From the NCBI GenBank assembly GCA_021234155.1, contig JAJEKV010000020.1:20449018-20513017 (forward strand): 64,000 bases of DNA. The letters are read 5' to 3'. Position numbers and translations under genes: made by a program. Under the pieces are notes generated by a model. That model made no database searches and was not told the origin of the DNA. It saw nothing but the letters and a program-made list of their open reading frames with translations. Shown piece after piece: positions 47,732 to 59,061 of this stretch (the first letter of the stretch is position 1; each line of letters begins with the position of its first letter). The stretch comes from Isoetes taiwanensis. Lineage: Eukaryota; Streptophyta; Lycopodiopsida; Isoetales; Isoetaceae.

Positions 47732-47952
47732 TACCACAACCAAGTCCATGGTTGCAACCCTAGTTGATTTCTCAACTAAAAATATCTACCACAACCAAAT
47801 CCATGGTTGCAACCCTAGTTGAATCCACAACTAGAAATATATACCACAACCAAATCCATGGTTGCAACCCTGATTGAGTCCACAATAAAAAATATTCAAG
47901 TCCAGCCCTTCAGGCTAAAAATCTTCAAGTCCAGCCCTTCAGGCTAAAAATT
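47732..47952 (+). repeat. Tandem repeats in the LTR element interior (3 x 55 bp, 2 x 29 bp)
   Basis: Units starting TACCACAACCAA stand at 47732, 47787 and 47842. A second pair starting TTCAAGTCCAGCCC stands at 47895 and 47924. Confidence 0.85.
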
Positions 47953-48077
47953 TCCCGTTTCTACCAAGAATATCCTCAGTTCATTTAGAGGTCTTCAATC
48001 TGTTGATCGATAAAGACCTTCATTTCAATGGCCTCAATTCATTTAGAGGACTTGACACCTTTAGATATTTTCATAAA

Positions 48078-49176
48078 TGTCGTCGATTCGCGTAGCGAAT
48101 CGGCATTCTTGCTCAAGCCGAGCATGCGTGCATTGCATGCGTCGCACGCATGCATCCTCGCATGCATGCATCGCATGCGTTTTGGGCCGTTCATCAGGTT
48201 GGGCGTTTGCTACTTATTGCAGAGTTCTTCATCGACGTTTCATCGGCGCTTCCTCTTCTCTCAGCAGTACCTTATTCTCTTTGATTTGTTTCCAGGCAGG
48301 GGAGGGGCTTCTTCCTGCCTGGTTTGGCCAATTTGGCGTTGCTTTCCTCGCTGTCCTTTCCGCCCTTTAGCCTTCATCCCGTGACCTTCGGCCCTCGATC
48401 CTAGTTTGTTAAGGAAGTCCTTTGGTATTCGGGCGCTTTGTTGGTTTCATGCGAATGCAGCAGTAAGATCGTCGCCGATTCGCTGTGAGCGAATCGGCAT
48501 TCTTGCTCAAGACGAAGCATGCATGCATTGCATGCGCCGCGATGCATGCATCGCGATCGCTTTTGGGCCGCTTCATCGGGTTGGGCATTTGCTACTTATT
48601 GCGAGTTCTTCATCGACGTTTCATCGGCGCTTTCCTCTTCTCGCCAGCATCTTTATTCTCTTTGAACCCACCCTCCCCTTCTTTGTTTATTATATTTTGT
48701 ACAAGTTCTCGCTTATCATGTTTTTCCACCCGGTGGGTGATGCTTTTTTCCACCCACCGGGTGATGCTATTCTTTGGTATGTTTCTCGCTTGTTGTTGGT
48801 GATGTGCGTGTGCAGTTGGCTTGAGCCATCCGCTTTGACTTCTCCATCCATACCGGTTTTTGGGAGCGATTCTATGCCTTTACGCTTGTCTAAGCCCCTT
48901 GCCGGCTTATCACTAGGGTTTTTCCTCGAAAACCCGAAAGGGCGGGGTTTTTTAATCCCGGTGATAAGCTTTCGGCAGGTACATCAGCCACTCATCTATT
49001 AGCATTGTATTTGTTTTGGGGTCCAAATGATATAATTGGATTTTCCCTTTATTTTTCGTGGGTAGTTCGCATGTGTGCGGCTATCCACTGTCCACCATTG
49101 TAGAAAATCTGCTGAGATGAATGAGAAGCCTATCTATTGGGCGCTTTGTTGGTTTCATGCGAGTCGCAGTGCAAGA
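48078..49176 (+). mobile_element. HAE-5: two-unit hairpin-array element with ATAAA target duplication
   Basis: ATAAA flanks it at 48073-48077 and 49177-49181. Unit S begins with CGATTCG-CGTA-GCGAATCG, unit L (from about 48465) with CGCCGATTCGCT-GTG-AGCGAATCGGC. GCATGCATGC runs, a GCTACTTATTGCG site in place of the TATA box, the S body with CCAGGCAGG...CCTGCCTGG, two mini-hairpins (48727-48763) and the CGAAAACCC hairpin follow in order. Length, 1099 bp, equals HAE-2 although the sequence is well diverged. Its end CGAGTCGCAGTGCAAGA is the inverted partner of TCTTGCTCAAGCCGAG near the start. Confidence 0.8.
48901..48977 (+). repeat. CGAAAACCC hairpin, HAE-5 copy
   Basis: GCTTATCACT-AGGG pairs with CCCGGTGATAAGC and GCCG with CGGC after a TTT bulge. 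The core is TTTTTCCTCGAAAACCC-GAAA-GGGCGGGGTTTTTT. Confidence 0.75.
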
Positions 49177-49181
49177 ATAAA

Positions 49182-50102
49182 GGATTGCAGATAACTTGCA
49201 AAGTTCGCTCATACTCCTCCACAGGATGTTCAGTTACATCGTATTGTCCATGTTCTGCGATAACTCAACGAACATTGTTAGGCTTAGCAAACCCATCCTA
49301 ATTAATGTGGTTCCCTTGTTTGCTAACTTGTCAATATATGGTTCTGACGGCATCAAATTAGTTAGTCCATCATGACTGCAAAAAAAACTAGAGTCTTGTC
49401 CTTAATAGCGGCTTAGTTCAATAATTCCTTCATATTTAACGACTTTAAATAAAACTGAATAACCAACCTTACTCCACAAACACAAAGGCATCGAATAATT
49501 CTTAAAAAAACCTTCGGCGGCGTTTAGGGTTCTGTGAGCAGCATTAGGGCTTCGACCACTGTTCTCAGCTGTGCAGGACAGATTCGGCATGACATCTTCC
49601 ATGCCATAACCGTTCAAGCAAAGAAATAGTTTTGGTTGTAGCCAGAGTAGCAGTGCGGTTTAGACAATGCAATTCTACTGACTGCATTATCAGATTCGAT
49701 ATGAAGCAAGGAATCGTGACTGGGTTTTGACCTATTCTTCCATGACCAGTTTGTCTTTAGGATGAGATTGTACTTTGTTTTCTTTTTTTTTTTTTCCTAC
49801 AGTGACCATGCCAGATTTGCAAAGATATTCCATCTATTTCTGATCTTGATAATTTGCATCTACAGTTTTAGTTATACTACTCTTAGGAACGAAGAGCCAG
49901 TACTAGAGCTTTGATTTCAAGGCTTATTTTGTCACCCAGGAATATTCAGATTCAATACAATATTTGTTGCAGAGACAATCCCATAGCAGAACTCTAAACC
50001 TTGCTTCTCCTTATCATAATTATGAGCTGGGGCTTAAGTGAGAAATTTCAAGATTTCTATTCTTACTAAGATCTACCCACAAGCTCCAGTGAAAGAAACT
50101 TA
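49182..50102. other. LTR element interior without coding sequence
   Basis: No reading frame longer than 71 codons and no gag or pol motif is seen on either strand. This is the part just after the primer site, where leader and gag would lie in an autonomous relative. Confidence 0.5.
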
Positions 50103-50114
50103 GCTCTGATACCA
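50103..50114 (-). promoter_or_regulatory. Primer binding site for initiator methionine tRNA
   Basis: Minus strand TGGTATCAGAGC, two bases inside the 5' LTR. The 12 bases match the 3' end of plant initiator tRNA-Met used by many plant LTR retrotransposons. Confidence 0.85.
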
Positions 50115-50116
50115 CT

Positions 50117-50772
50117 TGATACAACTCATGAGTTAAGCCAGAAATCAGAAATTAAACATGAGATCATTAACCATTCTAAAACCAGGCCTTTAGCCCAAAG
50201 CTCACCACCCAACAGGGTCCAGGCTCAGCAAGAAATCGGTATCTTGCCTTCCCAATCGCATCCAAGTGTTCAGCTTCAAAGAACAGATCAAAACCACAGG
50301 CAATACAGAAGGACTCAGCTCCAGAATTCAACCGAAGACTCTATGCCAAGACAAGAGAAGCGTTTGCATTTATAAGAGCAAATTACCTTTTTCTGGAAAG
50401 ACCTTTTCCAATCACAAATAGCCATCCAAAAGGCTTAACAATCGCTAAAAACAGAGATTCAACCACTAATATCTGTGGTCCGACCTTTATCAAGGCCAGA
50501 TCGGCCCTGTTTACAGGATTTCCAGGAGCTCTCATTAAGCTTTGATACAGATTCGGCTGTAATGGATTCGCGACCCGTTATCAGCCAGGCCAACATTATC
50601 TTTTTAATCTAAAACATTGACCCATAACTTTAAAATATTATTCTACCCATCTAATCCCAAATCATAACTTATGACCATAATCTAGGACCTAAGCTATCCT
50701 TAACAAATTAATCCCTAATCTTAATTCTGGATGCGTTGGGCCTGAACTGCTCCCCTGAGCACCACCATATCA
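50117..50772 (-). repeat. LTR (5' LTR in element orientation)
   Basis: Partner of 47022-47676, same ends, differing at scattered bases and by one small insertion near its start. Followed by TATAT. Confidence 0.9.
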
Positions 50773-51247
50773 TATATCCATATATCTTATCTATATATAA
50801 CAATACTTTAACAATTAACAATATATTAACAACTAACAATTACTTTATAATTGTTATTTTTTTCGTGGTCCATTTTTGGACGAGAGGAAGGCCGACGTTT
50901 AGGGCTTCTTGGCCGTGGCTTGGCGGATTGGCCTTGGAAGCAGCAGGCAATCGACACTTACTATCTGTGCCGATTTCAGAGCAAAAAAGGCCTATCAAAT
51001 CCCTCCCTTAATTTCGCTTCCTGACTTAATTTTCCTCCTTGTGCTCCCTTAATTTCGTACAATAGAAGAGAAGAGTGGTGGGAAAATGGATCGATTATTA
51101 TACACAGCAAGAAGTGGAGATCAGATTGGCATACATATTGTGTCTCTTCTATTCTAGACTATCCTGGAGAGCAAGAGATATAGGCATAGTGCCCACTGGC
51201 AAGAGGAAGTTTAGTGATCCCTTGCAAAGCACATTATTCAATGAGGG
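50773..51247. other. Spacer with no supported gene
   Basis: Starts with TATAT repeats and AACAATTA motifs. Two ORFs of 63-91 codons are present without recognisable features. Confidence 0.4.
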
Positions 51248-51756
51248 TTTTCTTTTAGAAATATGAATAATTTTTTCCAAGGCCCCGAAGGGGCCAAAAA
51301 AAATTTCATAATACAAACCATAACCTTCACAATTATAATTAAATTCCCCCTGAAAACCCCCTTTGGTTTGGGTGCATATTCACACGGGGGGTGACTCCGG
51401 GCATCGAGAGCTGTTGGATAGGCATATGCACCCTTTATTCCTTGATCTACACCGCACATAAAGTTCCTCGTTTGTGGGGTATGCATGTACAAAATTTGCC
51501 ATACTGTATAAGAAGATTTGCAAAATACTATAAGATTTAAGGTAATGTACTATATGATGTTCATTTTGTACATGTGAAACATAATTTTAGGGGCTCTCGC
51601 GCCCCTCGCCACCCCCTAGATGTGAATATGCACCCAAACCAAAGGGGTTTTCGGGGAATTTAATTATAATTGTGAAGGTTATGGTTTGTATTATGAAATT
51701 TTTTTTTTTGTTCCCTTCGGGCCTTGGAAAAAATTATTCATATTTCTAAAAGAAAA
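51248..51756. mobile_element. Long inverted-repeat (fold-back) element, arms of about 150 bp
   Basis: The left arm (51248-51398) starts TTTTCTTTTAGAAATATG and the right arm (51609-51756) ends CATATTTCTAAAAGAAAA; the arms match over nearly their whole length, including CCAAACCAAAGGGG and AATTATAATTGTGAAGG blocks. About 210 bases separate them. There is no transposase and I see no target duplication. RNA from it would form a long double strand, a possible source of small RNAs. Confidence 0.85.
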
Positions 51757-54440
51757 AGATCGACATATAATAAGAACATAAATTTTGTGCTATAATCACA
51801 TTCTTAAGGTTTTCTATTGCATAAAAAAGGAAAGGATAGTGGTTGGACCATATCCTAAGGCAGATAAAACTCGGATATGCACATATTGCCACAAATGAAC
51901 ATCATATGCCATAATTCCACATTCCGCGCTATAAATAATGTTCTTATGTACTCATGTGGCAAGATATTTGCAATGAAAAATAAATTCTATAATCCACATT
52001 CTATGCTACAAAAAATGTTGGTATGGACTTGGAGTTCTTTTTATGAAGTCATGCACAACACCGAAATGCCGAGGAAGGAATATCTAACATTCTTTATAAA
52101 GAACATAACATCTGGATAAAGGACATGACATCACTTTCACCACTTTGGTTATTGCTAGGCTAGATTTCTATTTTTAAGAATAGAATTCATGTGGAGTTCC
52201 TCTCTTCTATACCGGTCCCAACTAACAAACTAGCATATGAGATCTTAAAACTCCAACTATGAAACTAGCACACAAGATTTTAAAAATGAGAAAGTTGAAG
52301 CACATGTATATATAACCAAAGAAAAAAGGTATTCCTTATTTTACAACCTTGTGGTGAATTGGATTTCTAACAAGGAGCGTGTAAACTTTCTTTCTTCCTC
52401 CTTGTAAACTTTCTTTCTTCCTCCTCGGCTTTCTTTTTTGCTTCCCTCGATCATGAGATTGATTGAGAAATTAAAAGTATTCTTTCATTTTTTTCTAGAA
52501 ACAAAAAGCTTTTAATATGGCATTGCACATGAGGAATGGGAGAAACAAGCTTGCAAGTATGACAAGAACACTAATAAAACTCAAGGCATACTTGAGAAAC
52601 CCGGTAATAAGGGCGTATGCATGGTGAAAATAAAAACTCAATGCAAACAAATGCTTACTTCACGATCGCAATATCTAGCATAACCCATGAATTCTCAGAC
52701 TTCTAGAATGCCGCATGACCTCAACAATATAGTACATTTGCATTAAGAATATCCCGCAAACCGAAGTTGTAAATCGTCCGGCCCCGCATAGAAGCAAAGG
52801 AAAAATGAGAGTTTTTCTACTTATGTAAAAGCCTTCTCATTTGACGCTAGTACATAAATCCCCGCCTCTTGCATCACAGGTTTACCTTTTGCTCTCAGTT
52901 CGAAGCCCCATCATGAGGCTGGAAAGTGCCATAAGGCCTCCTGGAGCAGGGCCTGTAGGGTTTAGGAAGCAATAGAAATTAATTACCAGTAAGCCAAATC
53001 AAACTGATGGGAGCCGATGCCCTGCATTTGCCCAAAAGAGGCCAACATTTTGAGGTAGAAGAAGCGTAAGAGCTCCGTACTGCGCAGAATAATTCATCCA
53101 ATTTTTTAATATCAGACATGCTGCGTTGCACAAGTGTTCTGGCAGAAAGCAGGAATCAAATTAAGACTGTTTTGAGAAGCTAGGACTTACGAGGTTGTCT
53201 GGCGGCCGCCGGTCAGGGAAGCCATATCTACTTAGTAGGATTTTCTCCGTGTAGATTCATTCAATACTAACTGGCTGGCCAAGTCGAGATTTACCCCTTG
53301 CAATATCACTGGCCATGCTCTCATACCAGACCTACCAATCAATAATAATGCCCACACAAAATAACCGAAATAAAAAGCGATCTGCATTAGGAAAATGAGA
53401 AAACCCCCACATGCCCATATGTGGGATAGCTCGGGTTCAAGTTCATATGGAGCTCGATATAAATTTCTCAGCTGTTAACACAAATGCATTGCAGAAAGGA
53501 GGCTTTAAGCAGCCAAGTAGAATGTCAGATCCGGCCTACCTGATGCAAATGGAGCAACTGAGGTGACAGCTGCTGAGGCCACGAAGAGAGTGCAACAAGG
53601 GCCAGAGTGCAAAGATCGGCAAGCTGGAAGAGCAAAAGAATGGAAACCCTAGAATACATGAGCTCGTCATCTGCATGTTGGCTTTTGATTTTAAAAAACA
53701 ATTACAAATAGGGTGTTTATTGTGAGCCCTTGATTAAGGACTCACCACTCCATCTTGGCCATTAACATCATGGAATAATTTAAGGGCTAAACTTAGCTAT
53801 TTGGCGATTTTTAAGCACATTTTCAAACAAAATTGGCTAAAGTAAATGGAAAAAATTGGGAAAAAAATTATATTTTTAGCTTAACTTTTTTCGGGACTGT
53901 GCCAACCCTGGAGCTCTTTAGCCAAACGCTAGAAAGTAAGAGAGTGAAATTTTGTATTGTTTAGCTAAACCATAGAAACTTTTGGAATGAATTTCGGGCT
54001 AGTTTAGCTAACATCATTCTAGTTTATAAGAAATATATGATTAGTAGTTTAGTTTCTAGCATTATGAATTAATTTGAGTCCTAGACTTTGCTAATTAGCA
54101 TTGTTTTAGAATGTTTTCACAAAGAAAATGACTAAAATAAGTGGGATATATTGAAAAAAAGTATAGTAAATTGGCTTAATATTTTATGTTGTCTGCACCT
54201 TAGAAATATTTGGGATGATGTTTGGGTTAGTTTAGCTAAACGCTAGAAAGTATGAGAGGAAAAATGTGTACAGTTTAGCTAAACCACAGAAAGTTTTGGG
54301 ATTAAAATCGAGCAAGTTTAGCTAAAGTCATTCTGGCTAATAAGAAATACGCGATTAGTAATTTATTCCCTGATTAACATAACATGATGGCACAAACATG
54401 GGTCTAAACCATTACAAATATGAAATTAGGAAGTGAAAAT
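51757..54440. other. Gene-poor region with a diverged tandem duplication
   Basis: No gene is supported. A segment with TTTAGCTAAACGCTAGAAAGTA, CTAAACCA and CATTCTAGTTTATAAGAAATA recurs (53815-54060 and 54105-54360) with about 15-25 percent changes by eye. A small duplication CTTTCTTTCTTCCTCCTTGTAAA lies near 52386-52430. Confidence 0.5.
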
Positions 54441-55814
54441 ACAGTGCGCACTCTAGATGTACGCATTAGTACACCTTGCAAAATACGGCCACCAAATCAT
54501 ATAAAAACCATAGGGAAAAATGTACAAAAATACAAAAACAACCCCCTGTTATTATGCTACATATTTATGAGAATGTAGATGCAAGCCAGGATCTAACAGA
54601 AGACCAAGACAATGCAGATTTAGATGATATTGAAGACAGAAAATTGAATTGGAAGGATTCTTGGAAAGATACTTGGCCATGGGTACAGTTTGTTAAGGAG
54701 TCAGGGTTCATGTTTTGTGAGATTTGCATGATGGATAAGAGGAATACCTTTGCTTTTGCCACAACTGGGAGCTACAATATTAAAACCAGTGCATTGATAG
54801 ATCATGCAAATTGTAAGGAGCACAAGGCTGCTGTATATGCTTAAGGTGCAGCCAAGAAAGATGCCATTGCACCAGTGCACAGGGGTATTGATGAGATTGT
54901 TCTTGTACTTTTAAGGACATATATTATTGCTCAAGAATTTCTTCCACTTAGCAAATTTGATGTCATGTTAAAGATGCAAAGGGTGAAATCAAAGATATCC
55001 CTTGCTTGTATAATAATAGAAGAGGCTGCATCAACTTTCTATCTTACATCTCTCAAGCCCTGAATGAAACAGTCATACAAAAAGTAAAACAGAGCCCATT
55101 CTTTGGGATTATGGCGGACGAAAGTACTGATATAAGGTATCAATATGTGTGCATTCATATAAATGTAAAATGTTTATTATAACTTGAATAATTATTTTAT
55201 TAACATTTCTCATTTTATAGTCTGCAGAAAAACGTTACTTTGTATGCCATATATTTGGAGGATAACTTGGTAAAAACGAGTTACTTTGGGCTGTATGAAA
55301 TCGTTGATAGTGATGCAGAGCATATTTTCAATCTAATTGTGGAGAAAGTCAAGGGTGCAGGGTTGGAGATGAGCTAATTTGTGGCATTTAGGTCCGACGG
55401 AGCTCGTGTTATGACAGGGTGCCGAAATGAAGTTGTAGCTAGGTTGAAACAGGTAAATGGATTCCTAACCAGCATACATTGCTTGGCCCACATAACAAAT
55501 CTTTGCGTGGAAGATATAGGAGAACTAGCAGAGTGTAAACAAGTTTGCAACAAGATCGATGCGTTGGTTAACAAAGTGCTTGCATTTTTAAGCAAAAGCT
55601 CAAAGCGTCTGAACCATCTTGTAGAGGTAGAAAAAGAACTTGGTTATGATGTTAGTAGACTGATCAAAATTCAGGGCATACGTTGACTTAGCCATCATGG
55701 AGCTATCAGAAAACTCTTCGTAAACTTAGAGCCTGTTCTTCAGGCCTTAAAAAATGAAGAAAAGATGAATCTGTATTATGAGTTGTCCAGTTTTGAAGTT
55801 ATGAAATGAAATTC

Positions 55815-58800
55815 AAATGAAATTCAAATTGATCACGCCCACTTAGGACCTTGAAGGCCATGGAGCGAATGCATACAAAATAAATTTTGTTCAAATTTTT
55901 AAAACTAGAGAGCGATGTGCTTCTATAGTTTTCAAATAAAGACCAAGTGTCATAGGGTCCCTGTCTAACAAAGAGAAAAAATCAACCTCATTGATACAAA
56001 ACTTATCTCGAATCTCTTCGTATGCTGAGCAGTGTAAGAATGTGTGGGTTTCATCTTCGACTATGTTCATGCCACAAACCTTACAAAATCTCTCTTCCCT
56101 TGGGATCTTCGACCACCTGCCTGTTTCCACATGTAACCGGTGCGAGCTGGTTCTGTATCTGGCGATGTACTGCTTCAGATATCTGGGGATTTGGGCTCTC
56201 AGATAGTTTTGCTCCGTATATACCAATAAGGGATTTATATCTGAAATGTATTTAACCATGCGTGAACCCTTCTCCACCCAGAGCCGATCTACGACCTGTG
56301 TCTGCACTAAATCTCTGGCACCTAGTTCAGTATCTGGTAAATGACGTAGGGATATCCCCCACCTCTCCGCCCATACAATCACATCATGGTACCATCCTGA
56401 TGTTTTAGATTGAGATAGAGCTAACTTGGACAACCGTCCATCGGCCTGCTTGTGGATCCTCATAACAAAATTTAAGGTCTGATATAAGGCCTCAGCTTCA
56501 AGAGGGAGCATGCCAGTCTCGGCCAGCAGTATCGCATATGGGATTTGGGATTTAATGCCCAACTCTTCACGAAGAAATGTTTTTAATACTGTTTCCACTT
56601 GAGACCACTGCTGCAACGAGATGCCGGGCCCCCAAATCGGGGAACCATACAGACCACCGCATCGCACCAATGTCTTAAAATGTGATCTTTTGAGACTCCA
56701 ATCCATGAGAGACGCACTATGGCATCTAGATAACATGCTGTAGAGGGCTGTTTTGCCTCCTTGAATCCGTTTCCTGACACATTCTTTCCAATTGTACTTG
56801 GCTGAAAATTCTAATCCCAGATATTTATAACTGTCTACTATCTCCAACTGTTCATTTTTGTATGTGAAACTCGGCCTGCTTTTTGTTCCCACAATCATCA
56901 CTTTCGATTTGCATAAGTTGACCTTCATGTGTCTTAGTTCACAGAAAGTGGCCAGGCTATCTAGATGAGATTGAAGGCCCTCTGGTTTGTCTGCTATCAA
57001 AACTACATCATCAGCATAGAGAAGTAATTGCACAAGGAAATTACCCAACCTGGAACCAGATAAACCCTGTGCGCTCAACCACTCCTCAAGCTCATCTATG
57101 TATAAGCCAAACAATGTCGGAGACAATGGGCATCCTTGCCGTACACCTATAGTGCTGCTGATTTCATCCTCAAATTTGACTGAAAGTTTCACTATTACCT
57201 CTGAATATAGCTGCGAGATGGCGCCTCGAATAGGTTTTGGTACTCCAATCTGCTCCATTCTCAATCCCAAATCCCTCCGAGGGACTGTGTCGAAGGCTTT
57301 TGTAAAGTCTATGAATGCGAGATACAGAGCCTGTCGTGGATTTTTTGCCTGCTCAATCAGTGCCCTCAAGCTAAGAGCATGGTCCAGGGTGCAATGCTGT
57401 TTTCTAAAACCTGCCTGGCAATCAGCCCTCTTCCCATTCTCGTCAGCCCAATAACTGAGTTTCTTTTCTAATAGGCTGCCCAACAGTTTTGAAAACATGC
57501 TGCCAATCAATATGGTCCGGTAGTTTCGTACATTGTTTCTGTCTCCAGATTTATGAATGGGGAAAACTCTATTTACTTTCCAGTTATGTGGCAGCCCCTG
57601 TCTGGCTGCCTGGTTCATCAAACGGGTCACTACATCGATGGGCCCATCTCCTAACCATTTCAGCAATTCAATGCTCAGGCCTTGCATATCGGCAGCCTTC
57701 CCATTCTGCATAGTTTGTAAGGCGGTTTTTACATCACCAACTGTGAACAGATCCTCTTCTACTTTCTCTACTTGCATACCTTCGGCCTTGTGTGAATAGA
57801 GCTCCTTGACCATTTCAAGTAACTCCGTAGGATCCAAATCCGGATGCTTTTGTGTTTTAGATATTTGTTTCCAGAATGTCTTAGGATGTGTGCAGAACCA
57901 ATCCTGTAAGTTAGCTTGTCTCTGTTTAAGGTAAGATCTTTTCTTCCTTCTTATGAGAGCTCTATACCATTTCGGTTTGCATACGCATCCAGCAGGTAAT
58001 TTAGCTCTGGCTATGCGGCATTCTGTGTCCCACCAACCATTGCTGCCCGGTCTTCTCTTTTTTGTGCATCTAAAGATCTCCATAGCTGCTGCACTTAATA
58101 AGGACGAAAATTGTGTTGCATCTGCCTCCACCTCTCCGGTCCACACAACACCTGTGATGAGAGTCTCAAGATGACTGGCGTACTGGCTTTGTTTCCTGTA
58201 ATCCAGCTTCAATTTAGATGTGAAATGTATTGGGTCCCCGTTTGGCGATACATGCCCCGCTAATTCAAAGCACAATGGGACGTGGTCTGATTCTGGCAAC
58301 TTATCCATCACATAAAAATCAAGTACGGAGTTCTGGTCATTTGCTAGCAGATAGTCAACTGTACTGGATCCTAAATGACTGAAACATGTATTTTTACCTG
58401 AGCCCGGAAAGTTTACAGTGCCATTCAAGATTTTCAATTTGCAGATTGTCCCTAGCTCCAAAAGAAGATCTCCCATGCTGTTTTTTATGTGATCTGCAGA
58501 TTGTCTTTGAAAGGATGTATCATCATCCTCAATCAGCCTAACATCATTTAAGGAGCCCGCAAATGAGGTTGTCTGCAATGTCTTTGTTCTGGCATTAAAA
58601 TCACCCACCAGAAGAACTTCGCCCATTTCACGAAGCTGAAGCGTGTCCTTGCACAATTCATGGAATGGGTCTGATCTGCCCGTTACCAAGTGATCATAGA
58701 CATGCATGGATAAAGGCGCAAAATAGCATAGAGCTAAATATGTACTCTGACCAGACTGATCTATGCAAACCCATAAATACTGATTATGTATGTGTTTAGA

Positions 58801-59050
58801 ATGAATGCTAACCTTGTGTGCAATCTCAGATCTGGCATACACAGCCATACCGCCATATCCTCTTCCCGCTCCTGGATCCTTCTCGTTCCATACACTGCCT
58901 ATGTTATGAAAGCCTTGCAAATCTGGGAGAGACCGTGCCTGGTGTTCCCATGTCTCTGTTATTAACACCAAATCCATATCTTGCCATGTTTGTACAGATG
59001 TTTTGGCAGATATTTTGGGCCATATGACAACTCTAAGTTGCTTTCGATGC
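55815..59050 (-). mobile_element. LINE-B insertion in the hAT gene, ORF2 open throughout
   Basis: A LINE of a separate subfamily, cut at its 5' end near the start of ORF2. Its 3' end on the minus strand reads CCACTTAGTGGGC-like UTR, GATCAATTTGAATTTCATTT and ends in an 11-base repeat (TTTGAATTTCA), not in TC repeats. It interrupts hAT-3 after FEVMK codons. It meets the LINE-A fragment head to head near 59045. Confidence 0.8.
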
Positions 59051-59061
59051 CCTGGACACAT
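55891..59061 (-). CDS. LINE-B ORF2: endonuclease and reverse transcriptase, 1056 codons, uninterrupted
   Basis: The protein would cut target DNA and reverse-transcribe its RNA. Endonuclease motifs are LITETWEH (Glu37), LLVGDFNART (Asp154, Asn156) and ESDHVPLCF (Asp259, His260). The reverse transcriptase follows with NYRTILIGSMFSK (513), LAFIDFTKAFDTVPR (Asp585), GVRQGCPLSPTLFG, YADD at 682-685 and YKYLGLEF. A Cys/His motif CKVCGMNIVEDETHTFLHC lies at 993-1011. The first residues (VIWPKI) differ from the WNIN expected at the start of the endonuclease, so the true N-terminus and one substrate-binding Asn are probably lost by truncation; the annotated ATG is only the first one open. ORF1 is absent. 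The long intact frame makes it the youngest LINE ORF2 here. Confidence 0.85.
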   Translation of the reverse strand: MCPGHRKQLRVVIWPKISAKTSVQTWQDMDLVLITETWEHQARSLPDLQGFHNIGSVWNEKDPGAGRGYGGMAVYARSEIAHKVSIHSKHIHNQYLWVCIDQSGQSTYLALCYFAPLSMHVYDHLVTGRSDPFHELCKDTLQLREMGEVLLVGDFNARTKTLQTTSFAGSLNDVRLIEDDDTSFQRQSADHIKNSMGDLLLELGTICKLKILNGTVNFPGSGKNTCFSHLGSSTVDYLLANDQNSVLDFYVMDKLPESDHVPLCFELAGHVSPNGDPIHFTSKLKLDYRKQSQYASHLETLITGVVWTGEVEADATQFSSLLSAAAMEIFRCTKKRRPGSNGWWDTECRIARAKLPAGCVCKPKWYRALIRRKKRSYLKQRQANLQDWFCTHPKTFWKQISKTQKHPDLDPTELLEMVKELYSHKAEGMQVEKVEEDLFTVGDVKTALQTMQNGKAADMQGLSIELLKWLGDGPIDVVTRLMNQAARQGLPHNWKVNRVFPIHKSGDRNNVRNYRTILIGSMFSKLLGSLLEKKLSYWADENGKRADCQAGFRKQHCTLDHALSLRALIEQAKNPRQALYLAFIDFTKAFDTVPRRDLGLRMEQIGVPKPIRGAISQLYSEVIVKLSVKFEDEISSTIGVRQGCPLSPTLFGLYIDELEEWLSAQGLSGSRLGNFLVQLLLYADDVVLIADKPEGLQSHLDSLATFCELRHMKVNLCKSKVMIVGTKSRPSFTYKNEQLEIVDSYKYLGLEFSAKYNWKECVRKRIQGGKTALYSMLSRCHSASLMDWSLKRSHFKTLVRCGGLYGSPIWGPGISLQQWSQVETVLKTFLREELGIKSQIPYAILLAETGMLPLEAEALYQTLNFVMRIHKQADGRLSKLALSQSKTSGWYHDVIVWAERWGISLRHLPDTELGARDLVQTQVVDRLWVEKGSRMVKYISDINPLLVYTEQNYLRAQIPRYLKQYIARYRTSSHRLHVETGRWSKIPREERFCKVCGMNIVEDETHTFLHCSAYEEIRDKFCINEVDFFSLLDRDPMTLGLYLKTIEAHRSLVLKI

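Larger units (their letters stand above)
47022..50772 (-). mobile_element. Non-autonomous LTR retrotransposon with nested HAE-5
   Basis: Two LTRs of about 655 bp (47022-47676 and 50117-50772), each bounded by TG...CA, are flanked by the 5-bp duplication TATAT. On the minus strand TGGTATCAGAGC, complementary to initiator methionine tRNA, stands two bases after the 5' LTR, and a purine tract stands before the 3' LTR. The 2.4-kb interior has no gag or pol reading frame, and 1.1 kb of it is HAE-5. The LTRs differ only at scattered positions, so the insertion is fairly young. Copying must depend on another element. Confidence 0.9.

Noticed and set aside
43690-49110. Hammerhead ribozyme, suggested by CTGATGA near 43692 and CTGCTGAGATGA near 49110
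   Set aside because: The GAAA core strand and the three required stems are not present around either site; the conserved hairpin also does not match twister or HDV folds I know.
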